The notes: generated from the sequence alone by a model not told the origin. A DNA stretch of 64,000 nucleotides from Croceicoccus sp. YJ47 (GCF_016745095.1 NZ_CP067087.1:372001-436000); one strand, 5' to 3'. Positions 53,316-63,942 are shown, counted from the stretch's first letter. Numbers and translations: made by a program.

Positions 53316-55348
53316 GCGGCGGTCCTGTCCTTGCCCGCGCGGAGCAGGTCGATGAAGGCATCGCAATCGAGCGGATGGCTGATGAGGAAGCCTTGCAGGC
53401 ATTCGCATCCCTGCGCGGTCATGAAATCATGCTGCGCGCGCGTCTCGATCCCCTCGGCGGTCACGCTCATCTCCAGGCTGGTGCCGAGCTGGATCAGCGA
53501 TTTGACGATCGACATGCTCTGCAGATCGTCGGGCAGGCTTTGAATGAACGACTGGTCGATCTTGATCCGGTCGATCGGAAAGCGATGCAGATAGCTCAGC
53601 GAGGAATAGCCGCAGCCGAAATCGTCGAGGGCGATACGCACGCCGATCCCGCTGATCCGGTTGAGAATGCGCATGGCGATCTCGTCATTTTCAATGAGTG
53701 CGGTTTCGGTGATTTCAAGCTCCAGCCGCGAGGGGTCCAGCCCCGCATGCGCAAGCGCGCGCGCCACCATCTGCGGGAGGCGGGGATCGAGCAGCTGTAC
53801 CGGCGACAGGTTGACGGACAGGGTGATGTCGCTGTCCCACGACATGGCATCGCAGCATGCCCGATTGAGCACGCTGGCCCCGATGCGCGAGATCAGGCCC
53901 AACTCCTCCGCAATCGGGATGAATTCCGACGGCGCCATGTCGCCGCGCTCTTCGCTGTGCCAGCGCAGCAACGCCTCCGCACCGATGATGCGGCCCGTCG
54001 CGGCATGGGTGATCGGTTGATAGACCAGCGTGAATTCGTCGCGCAGACAGGCGCGGCGCAGATCGGCGGCGATGGCACGGCGGCGCTCCATCCGCTCGCC
54101 CAGCTCCGCATCGAACAGACAATGCCTGCCGCGCCCTTCCTTCTTCACCGCGTAAAGCGCGATGTCGGCACATTGCACCAGCCGTTCCGGATCGTCGGCG
54201 TTCAACGGGGCCAGCGCGACGCCGATGCTGGCCCCGGTTTCGGCCACATTGCCGTCGATGACATAGGGCCGCCGCAGCAGTTCGCCGATCCGGGCGGCCA
54301 GCGCATCCGCATCCGCGCTGTAATCGATACCGGGCGCGATCACGGCGAATTCGTCGCCGCCCACCCGCGCGATCAGATCGCCGGGACGCACCGCCGCGCC
54401 GATTCTCCTGGCCACGCGGCGCAGAACCTCGTCCCCGGTCCGATGCCCCAGCGTATCGTTGACCGGTTTGAACCTGTCGAGATCGATCAGGATCAGCGCG
54501 AAGCTTTCCTCCCCCGCCCCGGCCATCCGGCAATGTTTTGCCACGGCATTGCCGAATCCGCGTCGATTGATGATCTTCGTAAGGTCGTCATGAAGGGCGA
54601 GATGACGCAGGTTCGCACGGGCAATCTGCCCGTGACGCTCGACGAAATGCGCCGATATGCCGATCAACATGATGAGAAGCGCAGCGAGCGCGATGACCAC
54701 CGCCATCGCCGGGAACGGCTCGCCCGTCACCCTTGCGGCCCGGCCCACGGACGGCGTCACGGTAAAGCCCACCATCCCGGCGAAATGCAGGCCGAAAACC
54801 GCGACGGTCAGGATCGCGACCGGCCGCATCGCATGCGCCTGTCCCGCTTTCGTCCTTATCAAACAGATCGCCGCGGTGAACAACACCATCGACATCCCGG
54901 CCGCGAGCGCAACCCAGCCCGGCAACCACCGCACGATCCCGTCCACGCGATAGGCGAGCATGCCCACCCAATGCATGGCCGCGATGGACAGGCCCACAAT
55001 GGCCCCGCCGATCACACCCGCAATCCATGCACTGCGATGCATCGCGACCAGCAGCCCCACATAGGTGCCCAGAATCGCGGTCAGCGCGGACGCGATCGTC
55101 AATGTCGCATCGAAGGTCACGGGTGTCCCGGGATCATATCCCAGCATGGCGATGAAATGGGTGGACCAGTACACCATGCCGCCCGTCGTCGCGGCAAGCA
55201 GCGCCCAGTAAAACCGCGCCGGTCCCTGCTCTGTAAAGGTCCGATGGCTCAACCGCACGAAGGTGAGGGAGCCAAGCACGCACATCAGCAGGGCCAGGAA
55301 AACCAGCCACAGATTATGGTCCTGCATGAAATAGGCCGCGACCTGCAT
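53312..55348 (-). CDS. MHYT-GGDEF-EAL cyclic-di-GMP enzyme
   Basis: A 678-residue membrane protein. Residues 1-235 form an MHYT-type sensor of about seven helices with the repeated His motifs STHFIAML, AMHWVGML and GLHFAGMVG, thought to bind copper and sense gases. The GGDEF domain has an intact RVGGDEFAV (330-334) and an upstream RPGD inhibitory site (321-324). The EAL domain has EALLRW (458-463), NLSPVQL, ELEITETALIE, ALDDFGCGYSS, KID and AEGIET, so phosphodiesterase activity is also plausible. The net direction of c-di-GMP change cannot be read from sequence. It is coupled to the BLUF gene downstream. Confidence 0.93.
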   Translation of the reverse strand: MQVAAYFMQDHNLWLVFLALLMCVLGSLTFVRLSHRTFTEQGPARFYWALLAATTGGMVYWSTHFIAMLGYDPGTPVTFDATLTIASALTAILGTYVGLLVAMHRSAWIAGVIGGAIVGLSIAAMHWVGMLAYRVDGIVRWLPGWVALAAGMSMVLFTAAICLIRTKAGQAHAMRPVAILTVAVFGLHFAGMVGFTVTPSVGRAARVTGEPFPAMAVVIALAALLIMLIGISAHFVERHGQIARANLRHLALHDDLTKIINRRGFGNAVAKHCRMAGAGEESFALILIDLDRFKPVNDTLGHRTGDEVLRRVARRIGAAVRPGDLIARVGGDEFAVIAPGIDYSADADALAARIGELLRRPYVIDGNVAETGASIGVALAPLNADDPERLVQCADIALYAVKKEGRGRHCLFDAELGERMERRRAIAADLRRACLRDEFTLVYQPITHAATGRIIGAEALLRWHSEERGDMAPSEFIPIAEELGLISRIGASVLNRACCDAMSWDSDITLSVNLSPVQLLDPRLPQMVARALAHAGLDPSRLELEITETALIENDEIAMRILNRISGIGVRIALDDFGCGYSSLSYLHRFPIDRIKIDQSFIQSLPDDLQSMSIVKSLIQLGTSLEMSVTAEGIETRAQHDFMTAQGCECLQGFLISHPLDCDAFIDLLRAGKDRTAA

Positions 55349-55517
55349 GATCCTGCTCCCACGCGAACGAACACGACATTATCGGACCGGATATGCACGC
55401 AAAGCCGATAAGAACGGGTTAACCGCATCCTATGGCAGAGCGGCGCGTGACCGCGGGCCAAGCGGGAATCTCCGACGTGCTTTGACGCCCGTACCCCTGT
55501 CGCGGTAGGGCTTTACG

Positions 55518-57242
55518 ATGATGATGACCGCTTCCCTCCCCGCGATCCGCCGCGCTCTTGTGGCGCTCGGCCTTTGCGTATTGGCGCTTGCGCTGCTGGG
55601 CGGGGTGGCGGGTGCGCAATCGGGGGACGGGCCGCCCGTCTACGAACGCGATGCGATCAATGCCGGCCTTCCGGGGGAACCGCCGGGGTATTACGATACG
55701 CCGCAGGCCACTATGGAAAGCTTTCACGACGCGGCGGAGCGCGAGGACTGGACCGCTGCGGCCCATGCGCTCGATTTGGGTTTCCTCCCGCCGGACCAGC
55801 AGGCCCGCGCCGGGCCACGGCTCGCCCGGCAGTTTCACGCCGTGCTCGGCCGGGCGATGACGCTTGACTGGGACGCATTGCCGGACCGTCCCGACGCGCT
55901 CGACGATACGAGTTCGAGCAAGAATCCCATGGCCGGGGTGCCGCGCCGCGACATCCGGCTCGGCCGGATCGACATGCCGACGCGCGCCGTCACCGTCCGC
56001 ATCGCCCGCTACCGCGCCGGCGATGGCGATCCGCGCTGGCTCATCGCGGGACAGACGGTACAGAACCTGTCGCAGCTTTACGAACGATACGGTCCCACCG
56101 CGTTCGAGCAGGCCCTGCCCGACATGTTGCGCCAGCCTGCGTTCTGGACCCTGCTATGGTGGGAGGTAATCGCGTTGCCGTTCGTCATCGCCGTGGCGTT
56201 CCTGGCCGCTGCGCTGACCTGGCGGGCGCTCCGTACGCTCTCCGACCGCTATGGCGACAAATGGATCGTCGGCGTGCTCGACGCGGTGCGCACGCCGGTC
56301 GCGCTGTTTGCCTTTGCCGGGACGTTCGCGGTGATGCGGCAATTGTTCTTCACCTTTTCGGGGCCGATCGCCGCCATTCTCGATCCGGTGCAGATTCTCG
56401 CCATCGTGCTGGCCATCGCGTCCATTTTCCTCGCCGTGATCGAAGGCATTCTCGACACCGTCGCGCAGAACCAGATCGACGACATCAGCGAGCCGGAGGC
56501 AGAGCGCGACCGCAATTATTATACCACGCTGTCGGCGGTGCGGCGCATCGTGATCGTCATCCTCCTCCTCGTCGCGATCGGGGTCGTCCTCATTCAGACG
56601 AACCTGACCGAAACGCTCGGCTTTTCGCTGGTCGCATCGGCGGGTTTCCTCACGCTGATCCTCGCCTTTGCCGCGCGCACCATGCTTTCCGACGTGATGG
56701 CCTCGCTTCAGATCGCCTTTTCAAAAACGGCGCGCATCGGCGATGCCGTGAAATACGACGGCAGCTGGTCCTATGTCGAAAAGATCGGCTTTACCCATCT
56801 GCGTCTGCGCACCTGGGACGAGCGGCGCGTGCTCGTCCCTGTGGGCGAATTCGTGCAATCCAGCTTCGAGAACTGGACCAAGACCGATCCCTACTTGATG
56901 GAGGTGGCGCGGCTGCATCTCGACCATCGTGCCGACATTGCGAAGCTGCGCGAGGAATTCGCGAAATTCGTCGCGGACGACGATGATGCGATCTCTCCCG
57001 AAGAGGCGAAATTGCAGGTGGTCGACCACACCGACCGGGCCATGGTGGTGCGCATGATCGTGCGGGCGACCGACCCGTCGACCGGGTGGGACATGCTGTG
57101 CCGTCTGCGCGAACACATGCTGCGCATGGCGGCGCGGATGGACGCCGCAGCGGGCGCAGAGCCGGCGCCCGCCTTCCTCCCACGCGAGCGCGAGGTCCGC
57201 ATGGACGAAAATGCGGCCGGGAACGGGGACCCCGCGCAATGA
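55518..57242 (+). CDS. MscS-family mechanosensitive ion channel
   Basis: A 574-residue protein with a signal peptide, a periplasmic domain of about 170 residues, several membrane helices between about 210 and 400, and the MscS core. The pore-lining helix is in VASAGFLTLILAFAARTMLS, followed by the beta domain with KTARIGDAVKYDGSWSYVEK and LRLRTWDERRVLVPVGEFV. The acidic C-terminal tail is not typical. It should open under membrane tension to release solutes. The start has three consecutive ATG codons. The stop overlaps the metalloprotease start (ATGA). Confidence 0.88.
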   Translation: MMMTASLPAIRRALVALGLCVLALALLGGVAGAQSGDGPPVYERDAINAGLPGEPPGYYDTPQATMESFHDAAEREDWTAAAHALDLGFLPPDQQARAGPRLARQFHAVLGRAMTLDWDALPDRPDALDDTSSSKNPMAGVPRRDIRLGRIDMPTRAVTVRIARYRAGDGDPRWLIAGQTVQNLSQLYERYGPTAFEQALPDMLRQPAFWTLLWWEVIALPFVIAVAFLAAALTWRALRTLSDRYGDKWIVGVLDAVRTPVALFAFAGTFAVMRQLFFTFSGPIAAILDPVQILAIVLAIASIFLAVIEGILDTVAQNQIDDISEPEAERDRNYYTTLSAVRRIVIVILLLVAIGVVLIQTNLTETLGFSLVASAGFLTLILAFAARTMLSDVMASLQIAFSKTARIGDAVKYDGSWSYVEKIGFTHLRLRTWDERRVLVPVGEFVQSSFENWTKTDPYLMEVARLHLDHRADIAKLREEFAKFVADDDDAISPEEAKLQVVDHTDRAMVVRMIVRATDPSTGWDMLCRLREHMLRMAARMDAAAGAEPAPAFLPREREVRMDENAAGNGDPAQ

Positions 57243-57670
57243 CACGTGGCAAACGCACCATCGGCCACGCCCCCACGGCACAGGAGATGGAGGCCATGGC
57301 CCGCCGCGCGCTCGCCGCGCTACCCCCCGCCTTCGCCGTCCATTGCGAGGGGATCGTCCTCAGCATCGAGGATTTCGCCGACGACGAAACGCTCCGGAGC
57401 GTCGGCCTCGACGAACCGTTCGAACTCACCGGCATTTACGAGGGCATCCCCCTTTCCGACAAGAGCATCGAGCATTCGGGCACGATGCCCGACCGGGTCC
57501 GGCTGTTTCGCCGCCCGATCCTCGACGAATGGGCGGAGCGGGGGGATGAAACGCTCGAACATCTCGTCGCGCATGTCGTGATCCACGAAATCGGCCATCA
57601 CTTCGGATTGTCGGACGACGATATGCACGCATTGGAAGACGCGGCGGACCTGGACACGGCAGAGGGATAG
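57239..57670 (+). CDS. Zincin-like metallopeptidase (PF06262)
   Basis: A 143-residue small zinc peptidase-like protein of the PF06262 family. The active-site helix is LVAHVVIHEIGHHFGLSDDD, with the HExxH motif as HEIGH and further ligands downstream. The central PFELTGIYEGIPLSDKSI is typical. Substrates are unknown for the family. It overlaps the MscS gene end, so the two are likely co-transcribed. Confidence 0.9.
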   Translation: MTRGKRTIGHAPTAQEMEAMARRALAALPPAFAVHCEGIVLSIEDFADDETLRSVGLDEPFELTGIYEGIPLSDKSIEHSGTMPDRVRLFRRPILDEWAERGDETLEHLVAHVVIHEIGHHFGLSDDDMHALEDAADLDTAEG

Positions 57671-57711
57671 GACCGCTTGCGTTTCGGTGCGGGGCGGGCA
57701 TTATCGCGGCC

Positions 57712-58746
<1,035 letters not shown>

Positions 58747-58750
58747 CCCG

Positions 58751-60841
58751 TCAGACCCGCTCGGCCTGCGCCACCGCATCGCTGGCGCGCAATGCGCTGA
58801 CGATGCGGGTGAGGTGGGCGAGGTCGCGCACCTCGATGTCCACCTCGTAATTGCCGAAAAGCTCGTCGCGCGATTGCAGCGAAAGATTGGCGATATTGGC
58901 GTGGTGCGCGCTGAACAATCCGGTCATTTCGGAGAGCGTGCCCATGCGGTTGTAGAGCATGACCTTCAACCGCCCGGTCGCGCCGTCGGTGGTCGGGTCC
59001 CATTGCAGGTCGATCCATTGCTCCGACGTGTTTTTCGCAAGTTCGAGGCAGTCGATCGCGTGGACGCATACCGTTTTCCCCGCCCGCAGCCCGACGATGC
59101 GGTCGCCCGGCACCGGATGGCAGCATGTCGAAAGCTCGAACGCCGTCCCTTTCTTCAATCCGCGCACACGCACCGCGCGTTCCGGCGAATGCCAGAAGCT
59201 GTCGTCGGGCAGGTCCGCGGCGCTTCCGGGGACGAGCGCCTCCATCAATTCCCTCTCGCTCAACCGCGCTTCGCCGATGGCGAGCAGCATCGCCGTCTCA
59301 TCCGCCATGTCGAGCCGTTTGAGCGCGGCATTGCGCGCCTTCGTCCCGATCTTCTGCGGGAGGCGGGCCACGACCGAATCGTAGATTTCGCCGCCGATGC
59401 GGACCATCTCGTCCCGCTCCTTCATCCGCACCGAACGGCGGATCGCGGCGCGCGCCTTGCCGGTCACGACAAAGCTCAGCCAGTGGAGCTGCGGCTCGGT
59501 ATCGTGGCCCTTGATGATTTCCACAATGTCGCCGTTCGACAGCGGCGTGCGCAGCGGCATGTGGCGCCCGTTGATCTTCGCGCCCACCGCCGTCCCGCCA
59601 AGATCGGTATGCACGGCAAAGGCGAAATCCACCGGCGTTGCCCCCTTCGGAAGCTGATACAGCGCACCCTTGGGCGTGAAGGCGAAGATGCGATCCTGGT
59701 ACATCGCCAGCTTCGCATGTTCGAGCAGCTCTTCCGCATCCTGCGCCGTGTCGAGAATCTCGATAAGGTCGCGCAGCCAGCCGACCTGCCCGTCGGGCGT
59801 CGCCCCGCCCTGCTTGTACGCCCAGTGCGCGGCGAGGCCGAATTCATTGGTGCGATGCATTTCTCCGGTGCGGATCTGCACCTCCATCCGCATCGAATTT
59901 TCGAACACCAGCGCGGTATGAAGCGAACGGTAGCCGTTCGATTTCGGTGTCGAGATGTAATCCTTGAACCGGCCCGGAATCATCGACCAGGTGCGGTGCA
60001 GCACGCCCAAAGCGCGGTAACAATCCTCCGCCGTGTCGGTGATGACGCGAAACGCCATGATGTCGGTGATCTGTTCGAAACTCACATGGCGTTCGGCCAT
60101 CTTCTTCCAGATGGAATAGGGGTGTTTTTCCCGGCCCGACACCTCGACATTGAGCCCCGCCTCGGCCAGCGCCTGCTTGATCGCCCAGGCGATGTCGTCG
60201 ACCTGCCCGCCCTCCTGGCTGCGGATCTGTGCGAGGCGGCCGGTGATCGTGCCATAGGCTTCGGGCTCGAGCTGTTCGAAGGCGAGCAGTTGCATCTCGC
60301 GCATGTATTCGTACATGCCGACCCGCTCCGCCAGCGGCGCGTATATATCCATCGTCTCGCGCGCGATGCGGCGGCGTTTCTCCGGTTTGGAGATGAAGTG
60401 CAGCGTGCGCATATTGTGCAGCCGGTCGGCAAGCTTCACCAGCAGCACGCGCAGATCCTCGCTCATCGCGAGGAGGAACTTGCGCAGGTTTTCGGCCGCG
60501 CGCTCGTTCTCGGCCATCTGCTCGATCTTCGACAGCTTCGTCACGCCATCGACGAGCCGCGCGACATCGGCGCCGAAATTGCGCTCTATGTCGTCGATGG
60601 TGGCCAGCGTGTCCTCCACCGTGTCGTGGAGCAGCGCGGTGACGATCGTTTCCTGATCGAGCTTGAGGTCGGTCATCAGGCCCGCGACCTCGACCGGATG
60701 GCTGAAATACGGGTCGCCCGATGCGCGCTTCTGCGTGCCGTGTTTCTGCACGGTATAGACATAGGCGCGGTTGAGCATCGCCTCGTCCGCATCGGGATCG
60801 TAGGATTTTACACGTTCGACAAGTTCGTATTGGCGCAGCAT
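58751..60841 (-). CDS. Bifunctional (p)ppGpp synthase/hydrolase Rsh (RelA/SpoT)
   Basis: Makes and degrades the stringent-response alarmone (p)ppGpp. The 696-residue protein has an intact hydrolase HD site (LLHDTVEDT, His72-Asp73, Glu76-Asp77) and the synthase region with GRFKDYISTPKSNGYRSLHT and MRMEVQIRTGEMHRTNEFGL. The TGS domain is FAFTPKGALYQLPKGATPVD, and a C-terminal ACT domain follows. Alphaproteobacteria usually have a single such bifunctional enzyme. The AT-rich gap upstream (60842-60930) probably holds its promoter. Confidence 0.95.
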   Translation of the reverse strand: MLRQYELVERVKSYDPDADEAMLNRAYVYTVQKHGTQKRASGDPYFSHPVEVAGLMTDLKLDQETIVTALLHDTVEDTLATIDDIERNFGADVARLVDGVTKLSKIEQMAENERAAENLRKFLLAMSEDLRVLLVKLADRLHNMRTLHFISKPEKRRRIARETMDIYAPLAERVGMYEYMREMQLLAFEQLEPEAYGTITGRLAQIRSQEGGQVDDIAWAIKQALAEAGLNVEVSGREKHPYSIWKKMAERHVSFEQITDIMAFRVITDTAEDCYRALGVLHRTWSMIPGRFKDYISTPKSNGYRSLHTALVFENSMRMEVQIRTGEMHRTNEFGLAAHWAYKQGGATPDGQVGWLRDLIEILDTAQDAEELLEHAKLAMYQDRIFAFTPKGALYQLPKGATPVDFAFAVHTDLGGTAVGAKINGRHMPLRTPLSNGDIVEIIKGHDTEPQLHWLSFVVTGKARAAIRRSVRMKERDEMVRIGGEIYDSVVARLPQKIGTKARNAALKRLDMADETAMLLAIGEARLSERELMEALVPGSAADLPDDSFWHSPERAVRVRGLKKGTAFELSTCCHPVPGDRIVGLRAGKTVCVHAIDCLELAKNTSEQWIDLQWDPTTDGATGRLKVMLYNRMGTLSEMTGLFSAHHANIANLSLQSRDELFGNYEVDIEVRDLAHLTRIVSALRASDAVAQAERV

Positions 60842-60930
60842 CGAAAACAGGATGTGCGGATTATTGCGCGCATTGCAATCGCATTCGCCATATATTTACC
60901 ACGCATGCGCCTCGGCCGCCCGGCGGCGCC

Positions 60931-61479
60931 CTAAACCGCGATCTCGCGCCATTGCCCGGGTGCGAGCCCGTCCAGCGTCCATTCCCCCACCTGCCAGCGC
61001 ACCAGCCGCAGCGTCGGATGCCCCACCGCCGCCGTCATGCGCCGCACCTGGCGATTGCGCCCCTCCGCAATGGTGAGCGCGATCCAGCGGTCGGGCACGG
61101 TCTTGCGAAACCGCACGGGGGGCACGCGCTCCCATATCGCGGGCGGGTCCATGCGTTCGGCGCGTGCGGGCCGGGTCGTGCCATCCTTCAACGCGACCCC
61201 GCGGCGCAGGCGTTCGAGCGCGGCATCGTCCGGCTCGCCCTCGACCTGCGCCCAATAGGTCTTGGGCAATTTGTAGCGCGGCTCCGCGATGCGCGATTGC
61301 AGCCGCCCATCGTCGGTGAGCAGCAGCAACCCCTCGCTATCCTTGTCCAGCCGCCCGGCGGGATAGACGCCGGGCACATCGACGAAGGACGCAAGCGTGT
61401 CGCGCGCATCGCCGCCCGCCCCGCCGCTGAACTGCGATTGCACGCCGAACGGCTTGTTGAGCAGGATCAGCCGCGCCAC
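60931..61479 (-). CDS. rRNA pseudouridine synthase, RluE/RsuA family
   Basis: A 182-residue single-domain pseudouridine synthase, closest in form to RluE (23S rRNA U2457). It has LILLNKPFGVQSQFSG, the catalytic Asp in YPAGRLDKDSEGLLLLTDDG, LPKTYWAQVEGEP and EGRNRQVRRMTAAVGHPTL. The N-terminal S4 domain of RsuA is absent, which supports the RluE type. The start is GTG. It lies seven bases upstream of the hemF stop in the minus-strand order hemF to rlu. Confidence 0.88.
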   Translation of the reverse strand: MARLILLNKPFGVQSQFSGGAGGDARDTLASFVDVPGVYPAGRLDKDSEGLLLLTDDGRLQSRIAEPRYKLPKTYWAQVEGEPDDAALERLRRGVALKDGTTRPARAERMDPPAIWERVPPVRFRKTVPDRWIALTIAEGRNRQVRRMTAAVGHPTLRLVRWQVGEWTLDGLAPGQWREIAV

Positions 61480-61486
61480 GCCGCGG

Positions 61487-62359
61487 TCAATTCCACGCCG
61501 CGAGCGGGGGCAGGCTCATCAATATGGCGTCGATATTCCCCCCGGTCTTCAGCCCGAACAGCGTGCCCCGGTCATGCACCAGATTGAATTCGGCATAGCG
61601 CCCCCGCCATTCGAGCATGCGGGCATAGTCCGCGTCATCCCATTCATGGTCCATGCGGCGCCGCACGATGTCGGGAAAGGACGCCAGGAACGCCTCCCCC
61701 ACGTCGCGGGTGAAGGCGAAATTGTCGGCGAACTGCCTCTCGTCCGCGCATTCCAGATGGTCGTAGAATATGCCCCCCACGCCGCGGTGCACGCCCCGGT
61801 GCGGGATGAAGAAATAATCGTCGGCCCATTTCTTGAACCGGGGATAATACGCATCGTCATGACCTTCGCACGCCTTGCGGAAGGCCTCGTGGAACTGCGC
61901 GGTATCTTCCTCATACGGGATCGGCGGGTTGAGATCGCCGCCGCCGCCGAACCATGCCGCCTGCGTCGTGAGGAAGCGGGTGTTCATGTGCACCGCCGGC
62001 ACGTGCGGGTTCGCCATGTGCGCGACGAGGCTGATGCCAGTGGCGGTGAATTGCGGATGTTCGGCGCTGGCGCCGTTGATGGTGGCGGCGAATTCCGGCT
62101 TGAACCGGCCATGCACGGTCGACACGTTCACGCCGACCTTTTCGAAGATCTTCCCCTTCATCACCCCGCGCGTTCCGCCGCCGCCGTCGGTCTCCCCCTC
62201 GTCCGGTTCGCGGGTCCAGGGGGTATATTCGAACGCGGCGTCGCTGCCGGCTTCTCGCTCGATCGCCTCGAAACTTTGGCAGATGCGCGTTCGCAGCTGT
62301 TCGAACCACTCCCTCGCGGCGGCGGTTTCGGCGGTCCAGTCGGTTTTCGGTTCGGTCAT
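61487..62359 (-). CDS. hemF: Oxygen-dependent coproporphyrinogen III oxidase HemF
   Basis: Converts coproporphyrinogen III to protoporphyrinogen IX with oxygen, in heme synthesis. The 290-residue protein has VHGRFKPEFAATINGA, SLVAHMANPHVPAVHMNTRF, AAWFGGGGDLNPPIPYEED, KKWADDYFFIPHRGVHRGVG and EFNLVHDRGTLFGLKTGGNI. The start MTEPKTDWTAETAAARE is chosen over the long upstream frame, which is antisense to pdeM. Dependence on oxygen fits the aerobic aa3 respiration nearby. Confidence 0.95.
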   Translation of the reverse strand: MTEPKTDWTAETAAAREWFEQLRTRICQSFEAIEREAGSDAAFEYTPWTREPDEGETDGGGGTRGVMKGKIFEKVGVNVSTVHGRFKPEFAATINGASAEHPQFTATGISLVAHMANPHVPAVHMNTRFLTTQAAWFGGGGDLNPPIPYEEDTAQFHEAFRKACEGHDDAYYPRFKKWADDYFFIPHRGVHRGVGGIFYDHLECADERQFADNFAFTRDVGEAFLASFPDIVRRRMDHEWDDADYARMLEWRGRYAEFNLVHDRGTLFGLKTGGNIDAILMSLPPLAAWN

Positions 62360-62404
62360 GGCCCGCGCTTGCCAAAGCGGCGCGGCTGCGGCAATAGGCT
62401 TCGC

Positions 62405-63151
62405 ATGGTTCCCCTTTCGTTCGCAGATCAGGAATGGCGCATCGTCGATGGCCGCGCGCTCTACTGGCCGCGCGAGGATGCGTTGCTGGTGGCGGACCTG
62501 CATCTTGAAAAGGCGAGCTTTTACGCGCGCACCGGACAGATGCTGCCGCCGTATGACAGCCGCGAAACGCTCGAACGGGTGGCCGCCGCGATCCGCAGCA
62601 CGGGCGCGCGGCGGGTCTTCACGCTGGGCGACAATTTCCACGATGCGGGCGGGCCGGGCCGGCTGGAGGCGCATGCACGCGGCATGCTCGACGCGCTGAC
62701 GCGGGCGGTGGACTGGGTCTGGATCACCGGCAATCACGATGCGAAGGATTACCTCGCCCCCGCGCATCACCGCCGCCGGGAGGCCGACGCCCCCGGCGGC
62801 ACGCAGGTCGAGGAACTGGAAACCGGCGGCATCGTGCTGCGCCATCAGGCGAAGGCGGGCGAAACCCGGCCCGAATTGTCCGGCCATTTCCACCCCCGAT
62901 TGCAGATCATGGTGAAGGGGCGCCGCATCGTCCGGCCCTGTGCCGTGATCGGCGATGGCGCGAACGACGGCGACGAAACGGGCACGGGCACTGGCGCGCG
63001 TATGATCCTTCCCGCATTTGGCACGTTGACGGCGGGGATGGATGCGGGCGATGCGGCGATCGTCCATGCCATGCAACCGGCGCGGCATATTACGGCAATG
63101 GTGCCCGCGGCGGGGCGGTTGCTGCGCTTTCCCTTGTGGCAGGCGGCGTGA
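62405..63151 (+). CDS. pdeM: DNA-repair-associated metallophosphoesterase PdeM
   Basis: A 248-residue calcineurin-like phosphoesterase of the 'ligase-associated DNA damage response' PdeM group. Metal motifs are LLVADLHLEKASFYARTGQM, FTLGDNFHDAGG, WITGNHD and ELSGHFHP. The start MVPLSFADQEW is chosen because upstream the frame is antisense to hemF. In other genomes the gene clusters with a Lhr-like helicase and a DNA ligase; neither is present here, so the repair role is inherited from the family name. Confidence 0.87.
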   Translation: MVPLSFADQEWRIVDGRALYWPREDALLVADLHLEKASFYARTGQMLPPYDSRETLERVAAAIRSTGARRVFTLGDNFHDAGGPGRLEAHARGMLDALTRAVDWVWITGNHDAKDYLAPAHHRRREADAPGGTQVEELETGGIVLRHQAKAGETRPELSGHFHPRLQIMVKGRRIVRPCAVIGDGANDGDETGTGTGARMILPAFGTLTAGMDAGDAAIVHAMQPARHITAMVPAAGRLLRFPLWQAA

Positions 63152-63291
63152 TTGCGCCCTTGCGAAACGGGCGTTTCATCCCCATCTCTTTCGCGAGTGA
63201 AGGAACCTGCGGGCCACTTGGTGCGTAAGCGAGTTCACAAAGGCGCGATTCTGGGATAAGAGCGCGCCTCTAATCGGTCTTTCGCGATTCT

Positions 63292-63312
63292 GCGGACGGC
63301 CGCCCGTTTTTT
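63292..63312 (+). promoter_or_regulatory. Hairpin plus T-run in the infC leader
   Basis: GCGG-ACGG-CCGC is followed by CCG and six T, 29 bases before the proposed infC start. It could be a weak terminator of upstream transcription or an attenuator of infC. The stem is only four base pairs, so this is a low-confidence call. Confidence 0.3.
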
Positions 63313-63340
63313 CTAATAAGCCACCTCAGGAGAAGGCCCC

Positions 63341-63883
63341 ATAGCACGTCCCCCTCGCCGATCATTGCAACCGCCGGTCAAGAGCGGCCCGCGATACAAC
63401 ACCATGATTCAGTCCGACAAGGTTCGGGTCATCGACGACGAGGGCGAAAACCTGGGGGTCATGTACACGCGCGAAGCGATCGAGCGCGCGGCTGAGACGG
63501 GGCTGGACCTTGTTGAGGTCTCTCCGAACGCAGACCCGCCGGTGTGCAAGTTCCTCGATGTCGGCAAGTTCCGGTACGAGGCGCAGAAGAAAGCCAATGC
63601 GCAGCGCAAGACGCAGAAGACGCAGGAGCTTAAAGAAATCAAGATGCGCCCGAACATCGACGATCACGATTACGATGTGAAGATGCGCAACGTGAACAAG
63701 TTCCTGGAAAACGGCGACAAGGTGAAACTGACGCTGCGTTTCCGCGGGCGCGAAATGGCGCACCAGGAACTCGGCATGGACCTGTTGAAGCGGGTGCAGG
63801 ACGATGTTCGCGAAATCGCCAAGGTGGAGGCGTTCCCCCGCCTCGAAGGGCGACAGATGCTGATGGTGCTGGCGCCGAAATAA
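63341..63883 (+). CDS. infC: Translation initiation factor IF-3 (probable ATA start)
   Basis: IF-3 binds the 30S subunit and checks start codons. The core has [40 protein letters not shown] and [20 protein letters not shown]. The alphaproteobacterial N-terminus ([19 protein letters not shown]) reads back without a stop to ATA 63341, which has AGGAG eight bases upstream. The first ATG or TTG codons within the frame would remove this conserved start and lack a ribosome site. IF-3 genes are known to use rare initiators (AUU in E. coli) for autoregulation. The protein would be 180 residues. Confidence 0.95.
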   Translation: MARPPRRSLQPPVKSGPRYNTMIQSDKVRVIDDEGENLGVMYTREAIERAAETGLDLVEVSPNADPPVCKFLDVGKFRYEAQKKANAQRKTQKTQELKEIKMRPNIDDHDYDVKMRNVNKFLENGDKVKLTLRFRGREMAHQELGMDLLKRVQDDVREIAKVEAFPRLEGRQMLMVLAPK

Positions 63884-63909
63884 GCGCCCGCACGATTGCG
63901 ACGATCACG

Positions 63910-63942
63910 ATGCCGTCCGGAGACGATCCGGGCGGCATTTTT
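63910..63942 (+). terminator. Rho-independent terminator of infC
   Basis: ATGCCGTCCGG and CCGGGCGGCAT pair over 11 base pairs (one G-T) with a seven-base loop and are followed by five T. It lies 27 bases after the infC stop, so infC is transcribed without rpmI/rplT. Confidence 0.85.

Noticed and set aside
53375-55411. A 678-codon plus-strand frame opposite the MHYT-GGDEF-EAL gene
   Set aside because: Antisense shadow with His/Arg/Gln-rich low-complexity translation and no family features.
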